Position numbers and translations under genes: made by a program. The notes below the pieces were generated by a model. That model did no database searches and was not told the origin of the DNA. It saw only the letters and a program-made list of their open reading frames with translations. Positions 44,881 to 56,657 of a DNA stretch of 64,000 nucleotides are shown here, one piece after another (within the stretch, counting starts at the first letter, position 1; the number at the start of each line of letters is the position of its first letter). Source of the stretch: Botryotinia globosa (taxonomy: Eukaryota > Ascomycota > Leotiomycetes > Helotiales > Sclerotiniaceae); assembly GCA_014898425.1 (NCBI GenBank), contig RCSZ01000008.1:1623501-1687500 (forward strand), given 5' to 3'.

Positions 44881-47775
44881 TCAAGCTTTCCTTCTTCTTT
44901 TTATCGTGCCACTTCCGTTGCCGACAACGCCATCTCCATCCCCTGCTAGCTCATCAGCTTCATCATCGTCATCATCATCATCAGGTGCAGCATGACTATT
45001 CATATGTCTAATACCCCAAGGTCCACCAAGAGCTTCTCTTTCTGCAGCTTCTTCGCTTCTCCTCTCTGCACTTCTCAATGCTCCAATATCCTTTTCGACA
45101 TCCATGAACATAGCTCTTGTATCCTTCACCAATGAATTCTCATCAATTTCGTACACCGCTCCCCTCTCAGACTCTTTCCTTTTATTCTCAAATGCTTTAC
45201 CAAATCCACGATCAGGATCGGGATTAAACATAATAGCATTGGCAAACATACGCATTAATTCTTTTTCAAATTGAGCATAATTTATTATGCCTTTTGGAGG
45301 AATGAGATCTTCAGCAATAGGCAGCCATGCACTTGATTGGCCTTGATCATCTGGTGTAGCCAGAGCAGCAGCTGCAGCCGCCGCAGCTTTATGTCCAGCC
45401 GTGATAGCCGTTCGAATAGATTTGAGATCTTGAGGACGGAGAATGAGATCTTTATAACCAGGAGCATCTCTCTCCTTAACAGGATTTGCAAATGTGCTCG
45501 CGTTCCGATGACCACTAATTGATTCCAAGGCAGATACACTAATCTTCGGGAATGCACGAGTCCATAAAACAAACAGGGGTGGACCACGGGGTTCCCTAAA
45601 TTCGGGACTATCAAGTCGTTTTCGTTTCATGGCTTGACGAGGTGATGGTGGGATTTTGGGTTGTCGACTTGTACTATCATCAGTCGCTATATCGGCTACA
45701 TCACCAACGCCACGGGGTGTTGCGACTTCTTGTTTGAAGTGAAGACCGGAACCTTCGTTATCCATAGAGAGTTCGTCAGCATGTGATTGTACCGACTGAC
45801 TTCTTCTAAATGGGCCAATAGTGGGAGTTGAGGTTATACTGCCAGCTCGCTTGCGTAACGTGTTCGGTGTATTGGTGTTGCCCGGTCTTACAGGATCCTG
45901 CTTTGGCCGATGTTTCCTTTGTGGAGACTTTTCTACTGATTGAGGTAATACTTTAGGCTTTAATATAGGACTAAGAGCTTCGGCATGTGGACGAGAAGGC
46001 TCCCTAGGTAATCTTGGAGTAGCGCCGGATGGTCTTGGTATCCATTTAGTGCCACTTCCAGTCATGAATGTCTGAGGTGCTTGAGACAACGGGGTATGAG
46101 GCTGCGATAGTTGCGGTCTTGGCTGCACTGAATTATTAATGGCTAGAGAAGGCCGTGGACTTTGATTTGCATTATATGGTGAATTGTATTGCCTGTTCTC
46201 CGGAGCAACAAGTTCTGGCCGGGGAAATGGCGGTCGTCCATTTGGAGGTCCATTAAGTTGATATGGTAGTGGGTATGGTGGCGATTGGAAGGGAGGAATC
46301 CATTGTGGAGGAGGGTGGCCAGTCGAGGAGAGAGGCCTTTGTGGAGGTGGAGGTGGGAATGAATGTGTGTATGGCATGTGAGGTGGAATTTGTGGCATAG
46401 ACCCTGGAGGCAAAGAGACCGGAGGTAGAGGTCCTTGCTGAGCCATAGGTGACCCAGAATTCGCACGGAATTGCTGCCCAGCAACGTCCGCTAACGCATC
46501 TAGTTGCGTGCCAGTAGTACTTGGAGGTCTTCCCATTGTATGAGGGGGTGGTAAGAGAACGCCTTGTTGATATTGTGGGTTCAGTGGAGATGATGGTACA
46601 GAATGATGGGGCGGAGGTAAATGTGGACTTGGTAGGGAATTTCGATGGTTAGGGGGCGGGTACGAATGGGGAGGATATGAAGGGAACGGTGGGGGGTAGA
46701 ACTGGGAGTGTGGAGATGGATGCGGCGATCCAGGTTGAGGGTTGTGGAACTGTGGAGGATTGGGACCCCCGGGGTGGAATGGTGGTTCCCATTGTAAAGG
46801 AGGAGGACCAAGTTGTGGCGAATGAGCTTGAGTTTGTAATGGAGATGGACCGTATGGACCATGACTGCCAGATCTTTGATGAGCCATTGGTGGTACCCCA
46901 TGTTGCATACCATTTCGAGGCTGTTGTTCCGTGACATTTCTGGGGGGAAGAACGGGGGTGGAATTTTGAGTGTTTAAAACATCACTGATAGCCAAACCTT
47001 CTGGTCGACCTTCGGTTCTTGAAGATGGACCGGGAGATGGAGATGCTTTTGCTCTTGATTGCTCTCTTACATTTTGAGGTAATGATTGAGGAATAGCTAT
47101 CTCAAATGACTTGATTTGTGGCAGCTGGGGCTCCAGACGCCTAGGTTCTGTCGGCCGTGGATCTTGTAGTCTGGTATCCGAAGGTTTTGATTCCTTCGAT
47201 ATACCTTCCTCTGTGATAGGAACATTGCTAGTGGTACCATTCGGCTTCATGCCAGCATCGGCGACTTGTTTGTGCCCATTCTGTTCCGTGACCGCCCGTT
47301 CTTCTCTCAATATTCTCTCATCCCAATCTCCTCTCTCAATTGCCGCAATATCTCGTTGAACAGCTCTGTAGCTTTCCTCATCTTCCCTGATGGCCCGTAC
47401 CATATAATCTTTGTACCGGTCATATAACCTCTCCACTAAAATTGGCAGTTTTTCTCGATAAGGTTGGGCATCCTTGATAGTTGGCAAATGTGGACTTGAG
47501 AGTTTTCGTTTTTTTGACGGCGACGGTCCAGTCTCTTCTTGCACATCTTGCTCTGCATCATTCTTTAATTCCTCTCGCAGAAGTCGTAAATATAAATCCC
47601 CCAACAAATCAGCACTTAGTCTTCCAGCATCGTACGTTTCCCCATCCTTAACCAGGGAATTGTTGGTCAAGAGTTGAGAAATTTGAGTAAATGAGTTTGG
47701 ATCGGTGCCATATGCGACTAAAGATTGAAATAACAATAAACATTCAAGAGGCGTATAGGCTGTGGTAGTATTCAT
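44881..47775 (-). CDS. Brd8-like bromodomain protein (NuA4-type)
   Basis: Single exon, 964 aa from the ATG at 47775 (the frame is open 33 codons further without an ATG). The N-terminal block MNTTTAYTPLECLLLFQSLVAYG...ADLLGDLYLRLLREEL (residues about 1-70) is followed by coiled-coil-like YRAVQRDIAAIERGDWDERI. This resembles the N-terminal region of the Brd8/NuA4 bromodomain subunits. The middle (about 260-700) is very Pro-rich and disordered (PPPQRPLSSTGHPPPQW). The C-terminal bromodomain-like region spans about 770-930: ALESISGHRNASTFANPVKERDAPGYKDLILRPQDLKSIRTAI, an Ala-rich insert, then INYAQFEKELMRMFANAIMFNPDPDRGFGKAFENKR, with the conserved Asn in IMFNPDP. An acidic stretch and KRRRKA end the protein. 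Expected role: acetyl-lysine reader in a histone acetyltransferase complex (family knowledge). Confidence 0.85.
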   Translation of the reverse strand: MNTTTAYTPLECLLLFQSLVAYGTDPNSFTQISQLLTNNSLVKDGETYDAGRLSADLLGDLYLRLLREELKNDAEQDVQEETGPSPSKKRKLSSPHLPTIKDAQPYREKLPILVERLYDRYKDYMVRAIREDEESYRAVQRDIAAIERGDWDERILREERAVTEQNGHKQVADAGMKPNGTTSNVPITEEGISKESKPSDTRLQDPRPTEPRRLEPQLPQIKSFEIAIPQSLPQNVREQSRAKASPSPGPSSRTEGRPEGLAISDVLNTQNSTPVLPPRNVTEQQPRNGMQHGVPPMAHQRSGSHGPYGPSPLQTQAHSPQLGPPPLQWEPPFHPGGPNPPQFHNPQPGSPHPSPHSQFYPPPFPSYPPHSYPPPNHRNSLPSPHLPPPHHSVPSSPLNPQYQQGVLLPPPHTMGRPPSTTGTQLDALADVAGQQFRANSGSPMAQQGPLPPVSLPPGSMPQIPPHMPYTHSFPPPPPQRPLSSTGHPPPQWIPPFQSPPYPLPYQLNGPPNGRPPFPRPELVAPENRQYNSPYNANQSPRPSLAINNSVQPRPQLSQPHTPLSQAPQTFMTGSGTKWIPRPSGATPRLPREPSRPHAEALSPILKPKVLPQSVEKSPQRKHRPKQDPVRPGNTNTPNTLRKRAGSITSTPTIGPFRRSQSVQSHADELSMDNEGSGLHFKQEVATPRGVGDVADIATDDSTSRQPKIPPSPRQAMKRKRLDSPEFREPRGPPLFVLWTRAFPKISVSALESISGHRNASTFANPVKERDAPGYKDLILRPQDLKSIRTAITAGHKAAAAAAAALATPDDQGQSSAWLPIAEDLIPPKGIINYAQFEKELMRMFANAIMFNPDPDRGFGKAFENKRKESERGAVYEIDENSLVKDTRAMFMDVEKDIGALRSAERRSEEAAEREALGGPWGIRHMNSHAAPDDDDDDDEADELAGDGDGVVGNGSGTIKRRRKA

Positions 47776-50010
47776 GCCACGGTATCTTCCTCGCCAGCTT
47801 TCGAGGGGATTTCCACGACTTTTGGGAGGGTGAAGAGGAGCCACGACGAAGAAGAGGGAAGTTGGGTGGATCAAATTCGCGATTAAATTGACAAAAGGTT
47901 CAGAGTATCAAGACAACCTTTTGCAAACAATTAATGATGCATTTAAAGCGATGTAATCGATGCGAAAACCTACTGAAGGATTAAATCTTGATCAAGAGTT
48001 ATAATTGATCGCGACTGATAGAAATTTTGGTCGTGATTGATGGGGACAACAATTGATTGATTTATGATCAAATTTATGAGTATGAGGTTATTCATACCAT
48101 TTCACATTCGCATGTTCTGTTCTGAACATAACAATACCTACTAGGTAGCTTCCTAGCCCAATTTTTTAGATAGAGTCACGTGACAACATCGAGATAAACA
48201 ATACAACAAGATAGAAGGAGATCCAATGAATAGAAATGGAAATGGGATTGGATATGGACTCGGAATTTAAAGCCAGCGCTCGGTCGGCTACCTAGGTATA
48301 CCTATTTGAAGATCCCATCCCCCAGTTCTTTGGGATTCTCCTGTTGGGAATCGTCGGTGAAGCATTCCAATAATTGGAAAGATGCGATGCGATCGATGTA
48401 CAGTGCAGTAGACAGATGAAGTTGTGTATGTAGGATTACATACCTACCTACCCACCCACGAAGTACGTACGTACGTATGTATGTATTACATATCTGGACA
48501 TGTTAGTGATTTGATCATGTTTTTCTTTCCAGCTCGCGAGTCTTTGCACAATCGAGCCAGCTGCACTCCCACACTATATTTGCTTCGCATATCCAACATA
48601 CCGAGTTCAGCATCGTCATCAGTGTCAAGGATTTTATCCTTCTCATAAACCTAAAAACAGCGCTGTAGATCGTTCAGCTATTCACCCAGACACTCATTAG
48701 ATTATGACGGGTAGAGTTATCTACCGCTATGAGTTGACAGTACGAGTTACTATGTATCGATCTAGCACCTACCGGTATCTATGACGATGAAGGAACGTAG
48801 TTGGAGTAAAGTTTTCGAGTCCCGATACCTACCTATCTATCTATCTACCTACCCGAGTCTGCTGTTGCCCCAAAAGACGGCCTACCACCTCTTATAAGTT
48901 TTTGTTTTTTCAACAGAATCCTTACCCAAGTTGAAATTGTCGCTTCTTATTAGCATTAAAGGGGTCGTCTAAACCACTTGAGAAATCCTTTGAGGAATGG
49001 AGAATGAGGTGTTCTAAAGTGTGCATGGCATTGAAGAGGTATCCTGTCATCTTATTCAAATATACCTTCAATCTATGCCCTATTTATGTTCAGTATCCAA
49101 CGCATCCATTTATCCTTTTCCCGAATACACACCTTTATGCGTTGTTGATACTAGATAGCCACATCAATGCTTTACGAACTTGCTTTTCATCTGCTTCATG
49201 AACCGATAAAACCTTCTAGGAATATTGCCCCTCAGAGGAAATCTTACCTTTGCCAATTTGGGTATTGCTTAATGATGATCTTCATGCCAAATGTCTAAAT
49301 GTTATCTAGCTATGGTTAATTTTTCAATATATCAATTTACCAGCATAGAGCTGGTCTGATTATTCTATTTCTATAGATCTATATTTACTTGAGTGGCTTT
49401 ATTACATAGTTGACAGGATTTATACGCATTCATTCCTCACATTCCATTTGACTATTCCCCTTGCCACTCTCATTCGAGACAACTTCACCTCGTTAGACGT
49501 TTTCATATTTTGATTAAAATGTCATGAACCAAATGCCCTTAAGATTGTTCCTGGATTTTGATCATATACATACACATATACACATATGTCCACTCCTCGT
49601 CATTTGTAACCCCCAGTGGATGGAAAGAACGAACCAAAAGCTTCTCCATTAATTTCACATGACACTAGTCTAGCAGCCCCTATTATTTCTCTTCAAGGTG
49701 CCAACCTCCAATCTATCTATGAAAGCAGAGGATCCGCATCAAGAGATCCGCATCAAACTTATTACGATTCATTAACACATACAAGAAGAAGTCGGAATCT
49801 GTTAATCTCAAGGTTTTCTACTTTTCTAGAAATCATCCAACTCTTATCATTACAAGACGATTTTTCCATCTACAATTCTAAGGACATTCCATACCCAACC
49901 TCCAAATTTCAATCTCGTGCTGCGTACCCGAAGATCTCAATTACGGGGTTCATTTTAAGCTACAGCCCTATATCCAGATAGCTCGAGATACTTTAACTTC
50001 ACAATCAATC
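47776..50010. other. Long intergenic region
   Basis: 2.2 kb between divergent genes. It holds CTAC/GTAC tetranucleotide runs at about 48443-48486 and 48828-48853. The 121-codon frame at 49616-49981 has no ATG start and lies in the presumed 5' UTR of the next gene; not called. Confidence 0.45.
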
Positions 50011-50703
50011 ATGTCCGACGCCGAACTCGATAGTCAATATGTGCCAACTGGCAGGCCACAATCGTAGGTTTGATGGGTTTGGAAGCTGTGTTATGAGACT
50101 GATGGGTATTTAGTCAAATGGCACGATCATTCGCTCTCGCATTGGATGATTTGTTCAAGCTTGACAGCAGCGAGGACCTCGACGCTATAGTTTCTGAGAA
50201 GTATGGCCTCATAATTCTTGCATTCTTTCCAACAACACTATTTTCAGCAACACAAAACTAAGATCGTGTTTTTATCTATCAGGAAGAATGAAATATCTAC
50301 AAAAACATCCGAACTCGAAGAACTCGAAGCCAGACTTAAAGCGACCGAGGAAAGACTAAAGGCCAAACAAGCAGCAGCAAGCCCCGGAAGCTTCTCACCA
50401 GGTAAATCAGTTTCACACCAACAGTCTACAGGCGGTCCTATAAGCCCTTTAGAACCAAAATTTGAAAACAATATCGCATCGCGGGGAGTTGGAATAAGCG
50501 GGGAGAGTCACACGTCCAGGCCAGCTGCTCCGAAGCCAGAACAATCATACACAACAGCTCTAGCATCACATATCCCAGGAGCTCTACCACCTACCCCAGG
50601 TGCTAGCGAAGGTGAATACGAACTCGTTGATGGGGACAGGACCAGTGCTGACTATGTAATTGTTACAAAAGATGGAGATGTTCCACCGGCAGGTACCGAA
50701 TGA
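50011..50703 (+). CDS. Small hypothetical protein with coiled coil
   Basis: Exons 50011-50063, 50114-50200, 50283-50703 (186 aa), all joined in frame by GT-AG introns. The N-terminal MSDAELDSQYVPTGRPQSQMARSFALALDDLFKLDSSEDLDAIVSEKKNEI leads into a short coiled coil (ELEELEARLKATEERLKAKQAAA). After it comes a Ser/Pro-rich disordered part and a tail EYELVDGDRTSADYVIVTKDGDVPPAGTE. Family not recognised; the layout suggests a small adaptor or regulator. Confidence 0.75.
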
Positions 50704-53294
50704 ATACTACCAGTATTATTACACAACATCACATATTTAACCCCCTTTGGGACGTCGTACCATTACCGTTATTGCTACAGCCGCATTCGTTATTCTCCGA
50801 CTGGTGGATCATTCAATTGTTTGACCACATTGTTACATTCCTGGCGTTACTTCCGGTTTTTGAACTCGGCTTCGACTACATTCCCATCTCTGATTTTGGA
50901 ATACGAACGATGGATATCAAGAGAGGGATTTGCGGGATTTGCTTTGTATATACCATGGACAATTCCTATAGATGGGAGGATTGCTAAGCTTGGGATTAAT
51001 CGATTTATAATTCACACGAAGGATTGTTGTGTCAAAAATTGCTTGTCCACATGGTTCTATTTCGTTCCACAGAAGGCACGAGTGTGCCGTCTTTTTGTGC
51101 ATTTTACGATGATATTCATTTTGTACATCACTCATCAGTCAGGGCAACAAATTTCTATCTTGTGTCACAAAACATTCTGAACATAGGCCGGAGAGCACAC
51201 GTCGAGACAGGCTCTCTTGCACAAGGAGAATCCATTGCAAGCCAAGTTGTGCCTAAGTGAAGTCCAAAAGGTAAGTCGAATCGTATTCACATACCAGGAA
51301 ACGCGACTTCTTACTTCAACGTTATTTTTTTGGGTTGCCTGTGTTCACTATTAGTGGCACTTATTCGAGAAAGGGTATATCCTACAACAGTCAACAGTGT
51401 TATACCTTGAAATACGAAGCAATCATTTAGATTAAATGGATTCGATTTCGGCGCTTCTGATTTAGGGATATCGCCAAGTATCTGGAACAGCTGGATGAAT
51501 ACGCGTTACGTTGCTCAATACGCGATTCTTGTTTTTGATACTAACTTTCTTGTGTGAAATGGAATAAACTGGAAAATGTTTATCTTTATTTGCCGATACT
51601 CAACGCAGAATTCCGGGCCGTGCTGGGATTCCTTGAAAAATGGAACTAAACCTACAGTAAGACAAGACCGAAGGTTTCCTTCGAGTTATCACCTCATTGC
51701 GCATTATGAAGCGAGAGTAAGCTTTTCCTAGTTATTACATTGCCTAAGTATTTGAAACATGGTGAGGTCCGGTCTGATAATAATCAGTTTAGTCTCTATA
51801 GCACTATTCTGTTTGCTACATTAAAGTCTCATTCATGAATCAGTTCTAGGCCTCGGGTCACTTGTTGAAGAATGTTTACGAGATTTTCCTTTGCAAATGA
51901 CGTGCTGCCTCAAACTTTGTATTGGAGGATGAGATGCAAGTATTACAGCAAGATATCGATGCATGGAGATTTTGCCAGAGAAGGTCAGAACCCGAACTCC
52001 CCCCTCCTAAAATTGAATTAAATAGTAAAGTGCATTATTCTAGGCAATTTACTACAAGAGAGGAAGCAATTCACTAGATTTGGATATCCCAGAACTTCGA
52101 ACTGCTCAGCAGAACAATACATTCAACATAGCAGGACTTCGTTATCCAAGAACCGTTATTGTCTGACTGCAATATGAATTATCAGCAACTCTACACCAAT
52201 CACATCTACTCGACATGGACCGTGAAATCAGGTTGCGAATTGTCCCATGCTACGTCGTAAATCAAGGCCGCGCCAGAGCCAAAATTACATTGTTTTTCTC
52301 GGTGACAGCAATTGGAGCAGCAAAGACATCGGTGAGTCCTAAGATGACCACCGTTGCAGCTTCCAAGACGGACTAAGGCATTGTGTGTGAAGATATAAGA
52401 ATGCTCGATGAGGGAATTGAAGAATTTGTGATTCGAATTGAATATCTAAATGGGTGTGATGAGGGTAGATTATTGCATGGCGTGTAACTATCAGACGTAT
52501 TTGAGTCTGAATGAGTAAAATAGATCAAGGCGAAGATGATCAGTAGATTGGATTCTGTGGACTGACACAATGAGAGAATAGAAATGCACTCATTATATTG
52601 CTTTTATACACAGCTGGAGTTCTTAGACACCCGAAATAGCATTATCTCATTGCTGGAACAAAGTTCAGAGCCCACATCGACATTCGCATTCCTCGAATCC
52701 TCTACAATGTGATAGTCGAAGATTTGACTGCGAGTCTATTCTTTTATGCTACAAGATTGCCGTTGCTTGACATTTCGTCTGCAAATCCCATTTTAGGGAG
52801 TTCCTTTGAGTTGACATTAGTTGTAGCTGATGAGAATTCGGCCACTGTTAGTCTCTTCATCCCATGTTCGTAACTCGTGGGGCCGATGTTGTGTTTTGGC
52901 ATGATTTCGATGTTGTTCGTCGATTTCAAAATGCCAGGTTTTTTTTGTTGCGATTCGTCGATCGTTGACGATAGGCGTGAGATTGGTTATGAAATGAGAC
53001 CAGATGAAGGTATTGTTTTTTTTAATGTTATGAATAGTTGGTGTTATTTGATACTATCTCATTCTTTAAAGTGGGAGAAAGTATGGCGTCAGCGGCGTGG
53101 GTGTCAGTCAGATGACGGGGAAATCATCACTCTTTACTTGTTTCAGCCCTACGCAGTTCTTTACTCATTCTTCATGGCTATGATCACTGATACAACTCCT
53201 TTCTTGCCATAACGCTACGACAGATCCTTTTTCTCGCAAAACACACTATAAAAGAAGCAGTGCCACCGTCTTACACAAATCCATCATAGGAGAA
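50704..53294. other. Long region without intact gene
   Basis: 2.6 kb of broken short frames on both strands. Some stretches, e.g. about 51930-52100, look like decayed exon-intron sequence, but I could not assign a family. No functional gene supported. Confidence 0.4.
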
Positions 53295-54192
53295 ATGAAT
53301 CTTCTCGATATTCCACTTGACCCTTTTCACAAATTTCCTGCTTCGTGCCGCCTTTTTACGTGGGCTCACTAGAGCTCTCAGACGGAAGGAGAGGATACAA
53401 GTTTTACAGCAAAGATGATTCATCGGATACGGGCTCAATCTCTTGAGCGCAGCAGCTTATCTCGATGATATAACTTCGGCGACGCGCTTGCTTCCAGAAG
53501 ACTATTGCACAACTTCAGAAAACCTTATCTTTCTTCCTTTCGGCTGTATATCTGCTTACACAATCCACCCCCAATGATTTGGATCTCTGCGGTCAGCCTA
53601 ATGGCCATGTCAGCAGAAGATCAAATTCAGGCCCTGGCCCGTCTATATCTCTTTACTTCGAAACCTGGGATATGTTTCAAAGCATAGATGCTTTCTTCAA
53701 AGATTCGCTTATTCCATCTGAATCTGGGGACCTATAAGATACTATGCGAGTTGGATAATTTGGAAGTTATGCGGAAATTCCTCGACGCTGGACCCGATAT
53801 CGATGCAGGGGACAAATGGAATTATAATCTCTAACGGCACCACTCGATTCTGTCATGAAGATATAGTCGATTTAATTCGAACACGCGATGCTGATCCTAA
53901 CAACCAGCTCTTTATGGACAGCAAGAGGTGTCTTATATCAATGTTGTACTAGAGTATATGTTGGCTAATTGAGATGATGAGTACGGAGTTCTCGGGATCC
54001 CGTTCGTAATTCGTATCTGGAGTTACCTACCTTCCTTATGTGTGGTGACGATAATCCATTTAGCCGGCAAAACGTTCTCGATTCGCACTTCTAATTGAAT
54101 GTAGTCATGCCTTGACCTTTTCATTGGTAGGACATGATTTTGTTGGGATCAATAGAGCATTTAGCTTCTGCATCATGGTGGCTGTACCTTGA
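53295..54192 (+). pseudogene. Decayed ankyrin-repeat gene
   Basis: Starts with MNLLDIPLDPFHKF, an F-box-like opening typical of a fungal F-box/ankyrin family. The product then survives only as fragments in different frames with stops between. Fragments are LLSAAAYLDDITSATRLLPEDY (about 53430-53505) and LCELDNLEVMRKFLDAGPDIDAGDKWNYN (about 53740-53832). These are followed by FCHEDIVDLIRTRDADPNNQ (about 53848-53910), HLAGKTF and FALLIECSHALTFSLVGHDFVGINRA (about 54079-54162). The repeat pattern (small helix pair, then DA.AD.NA) is clear, but at least three frameshifts and four stops interrupt it. It lies directly upstream of the thiamine gene and on the same strand. No intact protein can be made; I infer an old inactivated copy of a multigene family. 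Confidence 0.72.
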
Positions 54193-54379
54193 ATTTACCC
54201 CGCACTAGGGCCGGAGCTGACCACAAGCTGTAATTACCTTATAATGGAGTTAATCACCCCTCCATCTTTTCTTTCTGCCTTTCCTTTACTTTCTCTCAAC
54301 ACTCAAGATCCGAACGTTCCAACATCGACTTTCAACACTTCAACTCTCAATTATCTTACTCGCATCAAATCGATTCAGT

Positions 54380-54448
54380 ATGTTCGATAAGAATCGAAGC
54401 GTGGCTCTCTCACGCTATGAATCATCCTCAGATCAAGGTAACGTGTGA
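54380..54448 (+). other. Upstream ORF in 5' leader
   Basis: ATG at 54380 opens a 22-codon frame when unspliced (MFDKNRSVALSRYESSSDQGNV, stop TGA at 54446-54448). If the second donor is used, the frame continues after splicing and stops at 54659-54661, overlapping the main start out of frame. Either form should block translation of the main gene. Confidence 0.7.
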
Positions 54449-54453
54449 TAAAG

Positions 54454-54575
54454 GCATGGCGGGTGTTCCAAATTCTGTCCATCTATGGCTTCAAGTCGGC
54501 GATGGATAGAGTGTGGATCTGAGATTATACCGTACATATGAACTTGATCTAGATAATTCTAGCGAAAGGACATGC
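54454..54575 (+). ncRNA. TPP riboswitch (THI element) aptamer
   Basis: Conserved aptamer blocks are readable: GGCGGGTGTTCC (54459-54469), CTGAGATTATACCG (54519-54532), TGAACTTGATCTAGATAATTCTAGCG (54539-54564) and AAAGGA (54565-54570). A closing P1 helix forms between GCATG (54454-54458) and CATGC (54571-54575). The P3 arm is extended, as common in fungi. The match to the universal CUGAGA / UGAACcUGAUCuGGAUAAU-CCAGCG pattern leaves little doubt. The position in the 5' intron of the thiamine pyrimidine synthase gene is the expected fungal location. Confidence 0.95.
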
Positions 54576-54633
54576 TTCCCCTTCCCTCCCCATGCGAGTC
54601 TTCTAACCATTTATTAGCTACCTGATCAACAGA

Positions 54634-55911
54634 ATGTCGACTGATAAAATCACATTCTTGATGAATTGGTAGGCTACATAAATTAACTCGTAGCTTCAAG
54701 TGGATGAAAGAGCTCATTTGAAGCTAAGAAGAAATCTAACAAAGTATTTTTCATTAGGCACGCAACGCCATATCATGCACCCGTCTATCTTGCTCAAAAG
54801 CTTGGATACTTCGCCGATGAAGATATCAAGGTAGCTCTTCTTGAGCCCAACGATCCCAGTGGTTAGCAATCAAAGACTCAAATTATCTCATTTGAGTGGT
54901 AGCTGATTGAGTGAACCAGATGTTACCGAAATCATCGGTTCCGGAAAAGTCGATATGGGTTTCAAAGCCATGATCCATACTCTTGCCGCTAAAGCTCGGG
55001 ATTTTCCCGTCACCTCGATCGGCTCCTTGCTTGATGAGCCATTCACCGGAGTGGTGTATCTCAAGGATGGTGGAATTACCACCGACTTTCGCAGTCTCAA
55101 AGGAAAGAAGATTGGATATGTTGGGGAATTTGGAAAAGTATGCATTGAATACTCCAGCCGCGATAACAATCTAACAAGTCTCGATCGTAGATCCAAATTG
55201 ATGAGTTGACTAAGCACTATGGCATGGAGCCAAGTGATTATGAAGCTGTTCGTTGTGGCATGAATGTCTCAAAGGCTATCATCGAGGGAACTATTCATGC
55301 CGGCATCGGATTGGAAAACGTACAAATGGTCGAACTTGAAGAGTGGCTCGCAAATCAAGGTCGCCCTCGCTCCGATGTCCAAATGCTCCGTATTGATGAG
55401 CTCGCCGAGCTTGGGTGTTGTTGCTTCTGTTCCATTTTGTATATTGGTACGTTCTCCAGTCCAGAAACTTGAAGTATCTAGCTAATTTACGACAGCAAAT
55501 GACGCATTCATTGCACAAAATCCAGAGAAGATCCGAAGATTCATGAAGGCCGTCAAACGAGCAACTGATCACGTTCTTGGTTCTCCATCCGACGCTTATA
55601 AGACTTACATTGACATCAAACCCGAAATGGCTTCTGCTGTCAACCGCAAGATCTTTGAACGTTCTTACGCATACTTCTCGAAGGATCTCAAGAATGTTCG
55701 ACGTGATTGGGAAAAGGTTACTAAGTATGGTAAACGTCTTGGTGTTTTGAATGAAGACTTCAGTCCCAACTACACCAACGAATTCCTCGAGTGGAAGCTT
55801 GAAGGCGATTCGGCTGATCCAACTGGCGACCAGAAGAGAATGGTTGTTTTGCAGCAAGAAGTCGCTGACAAGGGCGGTTTCAAGAGACTTGATGTTAAGC
55901 TTGCTGCATGA
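54634..55911 (+). CDS. nmt1: Thiamine pyrimidine (HMP-P) synthase
   Basis: THI5/NMT1 family: makes the HMP-phosphate pyrimidine of thiamine from its own active-site histidine and pyridoxal phosphate, a single-turnover suicide reaction (family knowledge). Exons: 54634-54668, 54758-54861, 54920-55137, 55191-55446, 55496-55911 (342 aa, normal length). Visible: [51 protein letters not shown] (the donor His region), [35 protein letters not shown], the iron-binding CCCFC motif in [27 protein letters not shown] and NYTNEFLEW. It is controlled by the TPP riboswitch in its 5' intron, so expression should drop when thiamine is abundant. Confidence 0.97.
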
Positions 55912-56657
55912 GATGCTTATTGGAGCTATGATTGAGAAAGACCTTACGTTCTATCCTGCTTTTGTGGATTAACAGGAAACACATTCTTTTATGTTTATTC
56001 CAATGTATTATTGCCAATAGAAACAATCATGGTGATGTTGAGGATGTCAAAAGCTTTGCATGTGTCTCGTCAAATATGATGTGTATGGTTTTTCGATATG
56101 TGATAGCATGCATGCAAACTGCAACTCGTTTCTCGGAGGCACTCATGGACTCCTATCAAACATTTACAAAAATCCCGATGATGATGGTTGATTAATTTTT
56201 GTCTTCCAAGACTTTCTCAAAAGAAATATTCTCCCTCTAGTATCATTTGAACGATGTCATTGTCAACGACAAATGCAATAATTTTAATGAATTGCTCGAA
56301 TCCATGACTATTAATACACAACCTAGGACCATTACAGATGCCATAAATTGGAAAACATATGTTCAAATCACAGTTTGAACTTGTAAGAATAATTCGCAGT
56401 TACTTACGAGTAAATTACTTCATACAAGTGGTTGTGGTGAACCAAACCAATCATGAAATGTCAAATTTGAAAATGAAAGAGTAAAATTCGGATAAAAACG
56501 GATCTTTGAAATTTCTAATTCTGACACCCGGCTCCCCCACCTATCACATCGTTTGATCAAGGGGAATTACCCCACTATTCTGTGCACACAAGAGAAGGTT
56601 TTCTTTATATATTTAAACACATTCAGGTCTTCCAACAAAAACAGTTCATCACAAACT
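55912..56657. other. Intergenic
   Basis: 3' flank of the thiamine gene and upstream of the tRNA. No coding sequence. Confidence 0.5.

Larger units (their letters stand above)
54378..54632 (+). promoter_or_regulatory. Alternatively spliced 5' UTR intron
   Basis: Two candidate donors share one acceptor (TCAACAG ending at 54632). The first, GTATGT at 54378, would remove an upstream ATG; the second, GTAACG at 54438, would keep it. This mirrors the published Neurospora NMT1 arrangement, in which a TPP riboswitch chooses between two 5' splice sites. The choice here is inferred from sequence only. Confidence 0.8.

Noticed and set aside
44881..47874. Start 33 codons upstream of the ATG for the bromodomain gene
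   Set aside because: The upstream start is a TTG; MNTTTAYTPLE at 47775 looks like the family start.
49616..49981. 121-codon frame upstream of the 50-kb small gene
   Set aside because: Begins with GTG, no ATG, and lies where the 5' UTR of the next gene is expected.
50700..51260. Three overlapping short frames after the 50-kb gene
   Set aside because: Hydrophobic or random text without start context; likely 3' UTR and intergenic DNA.
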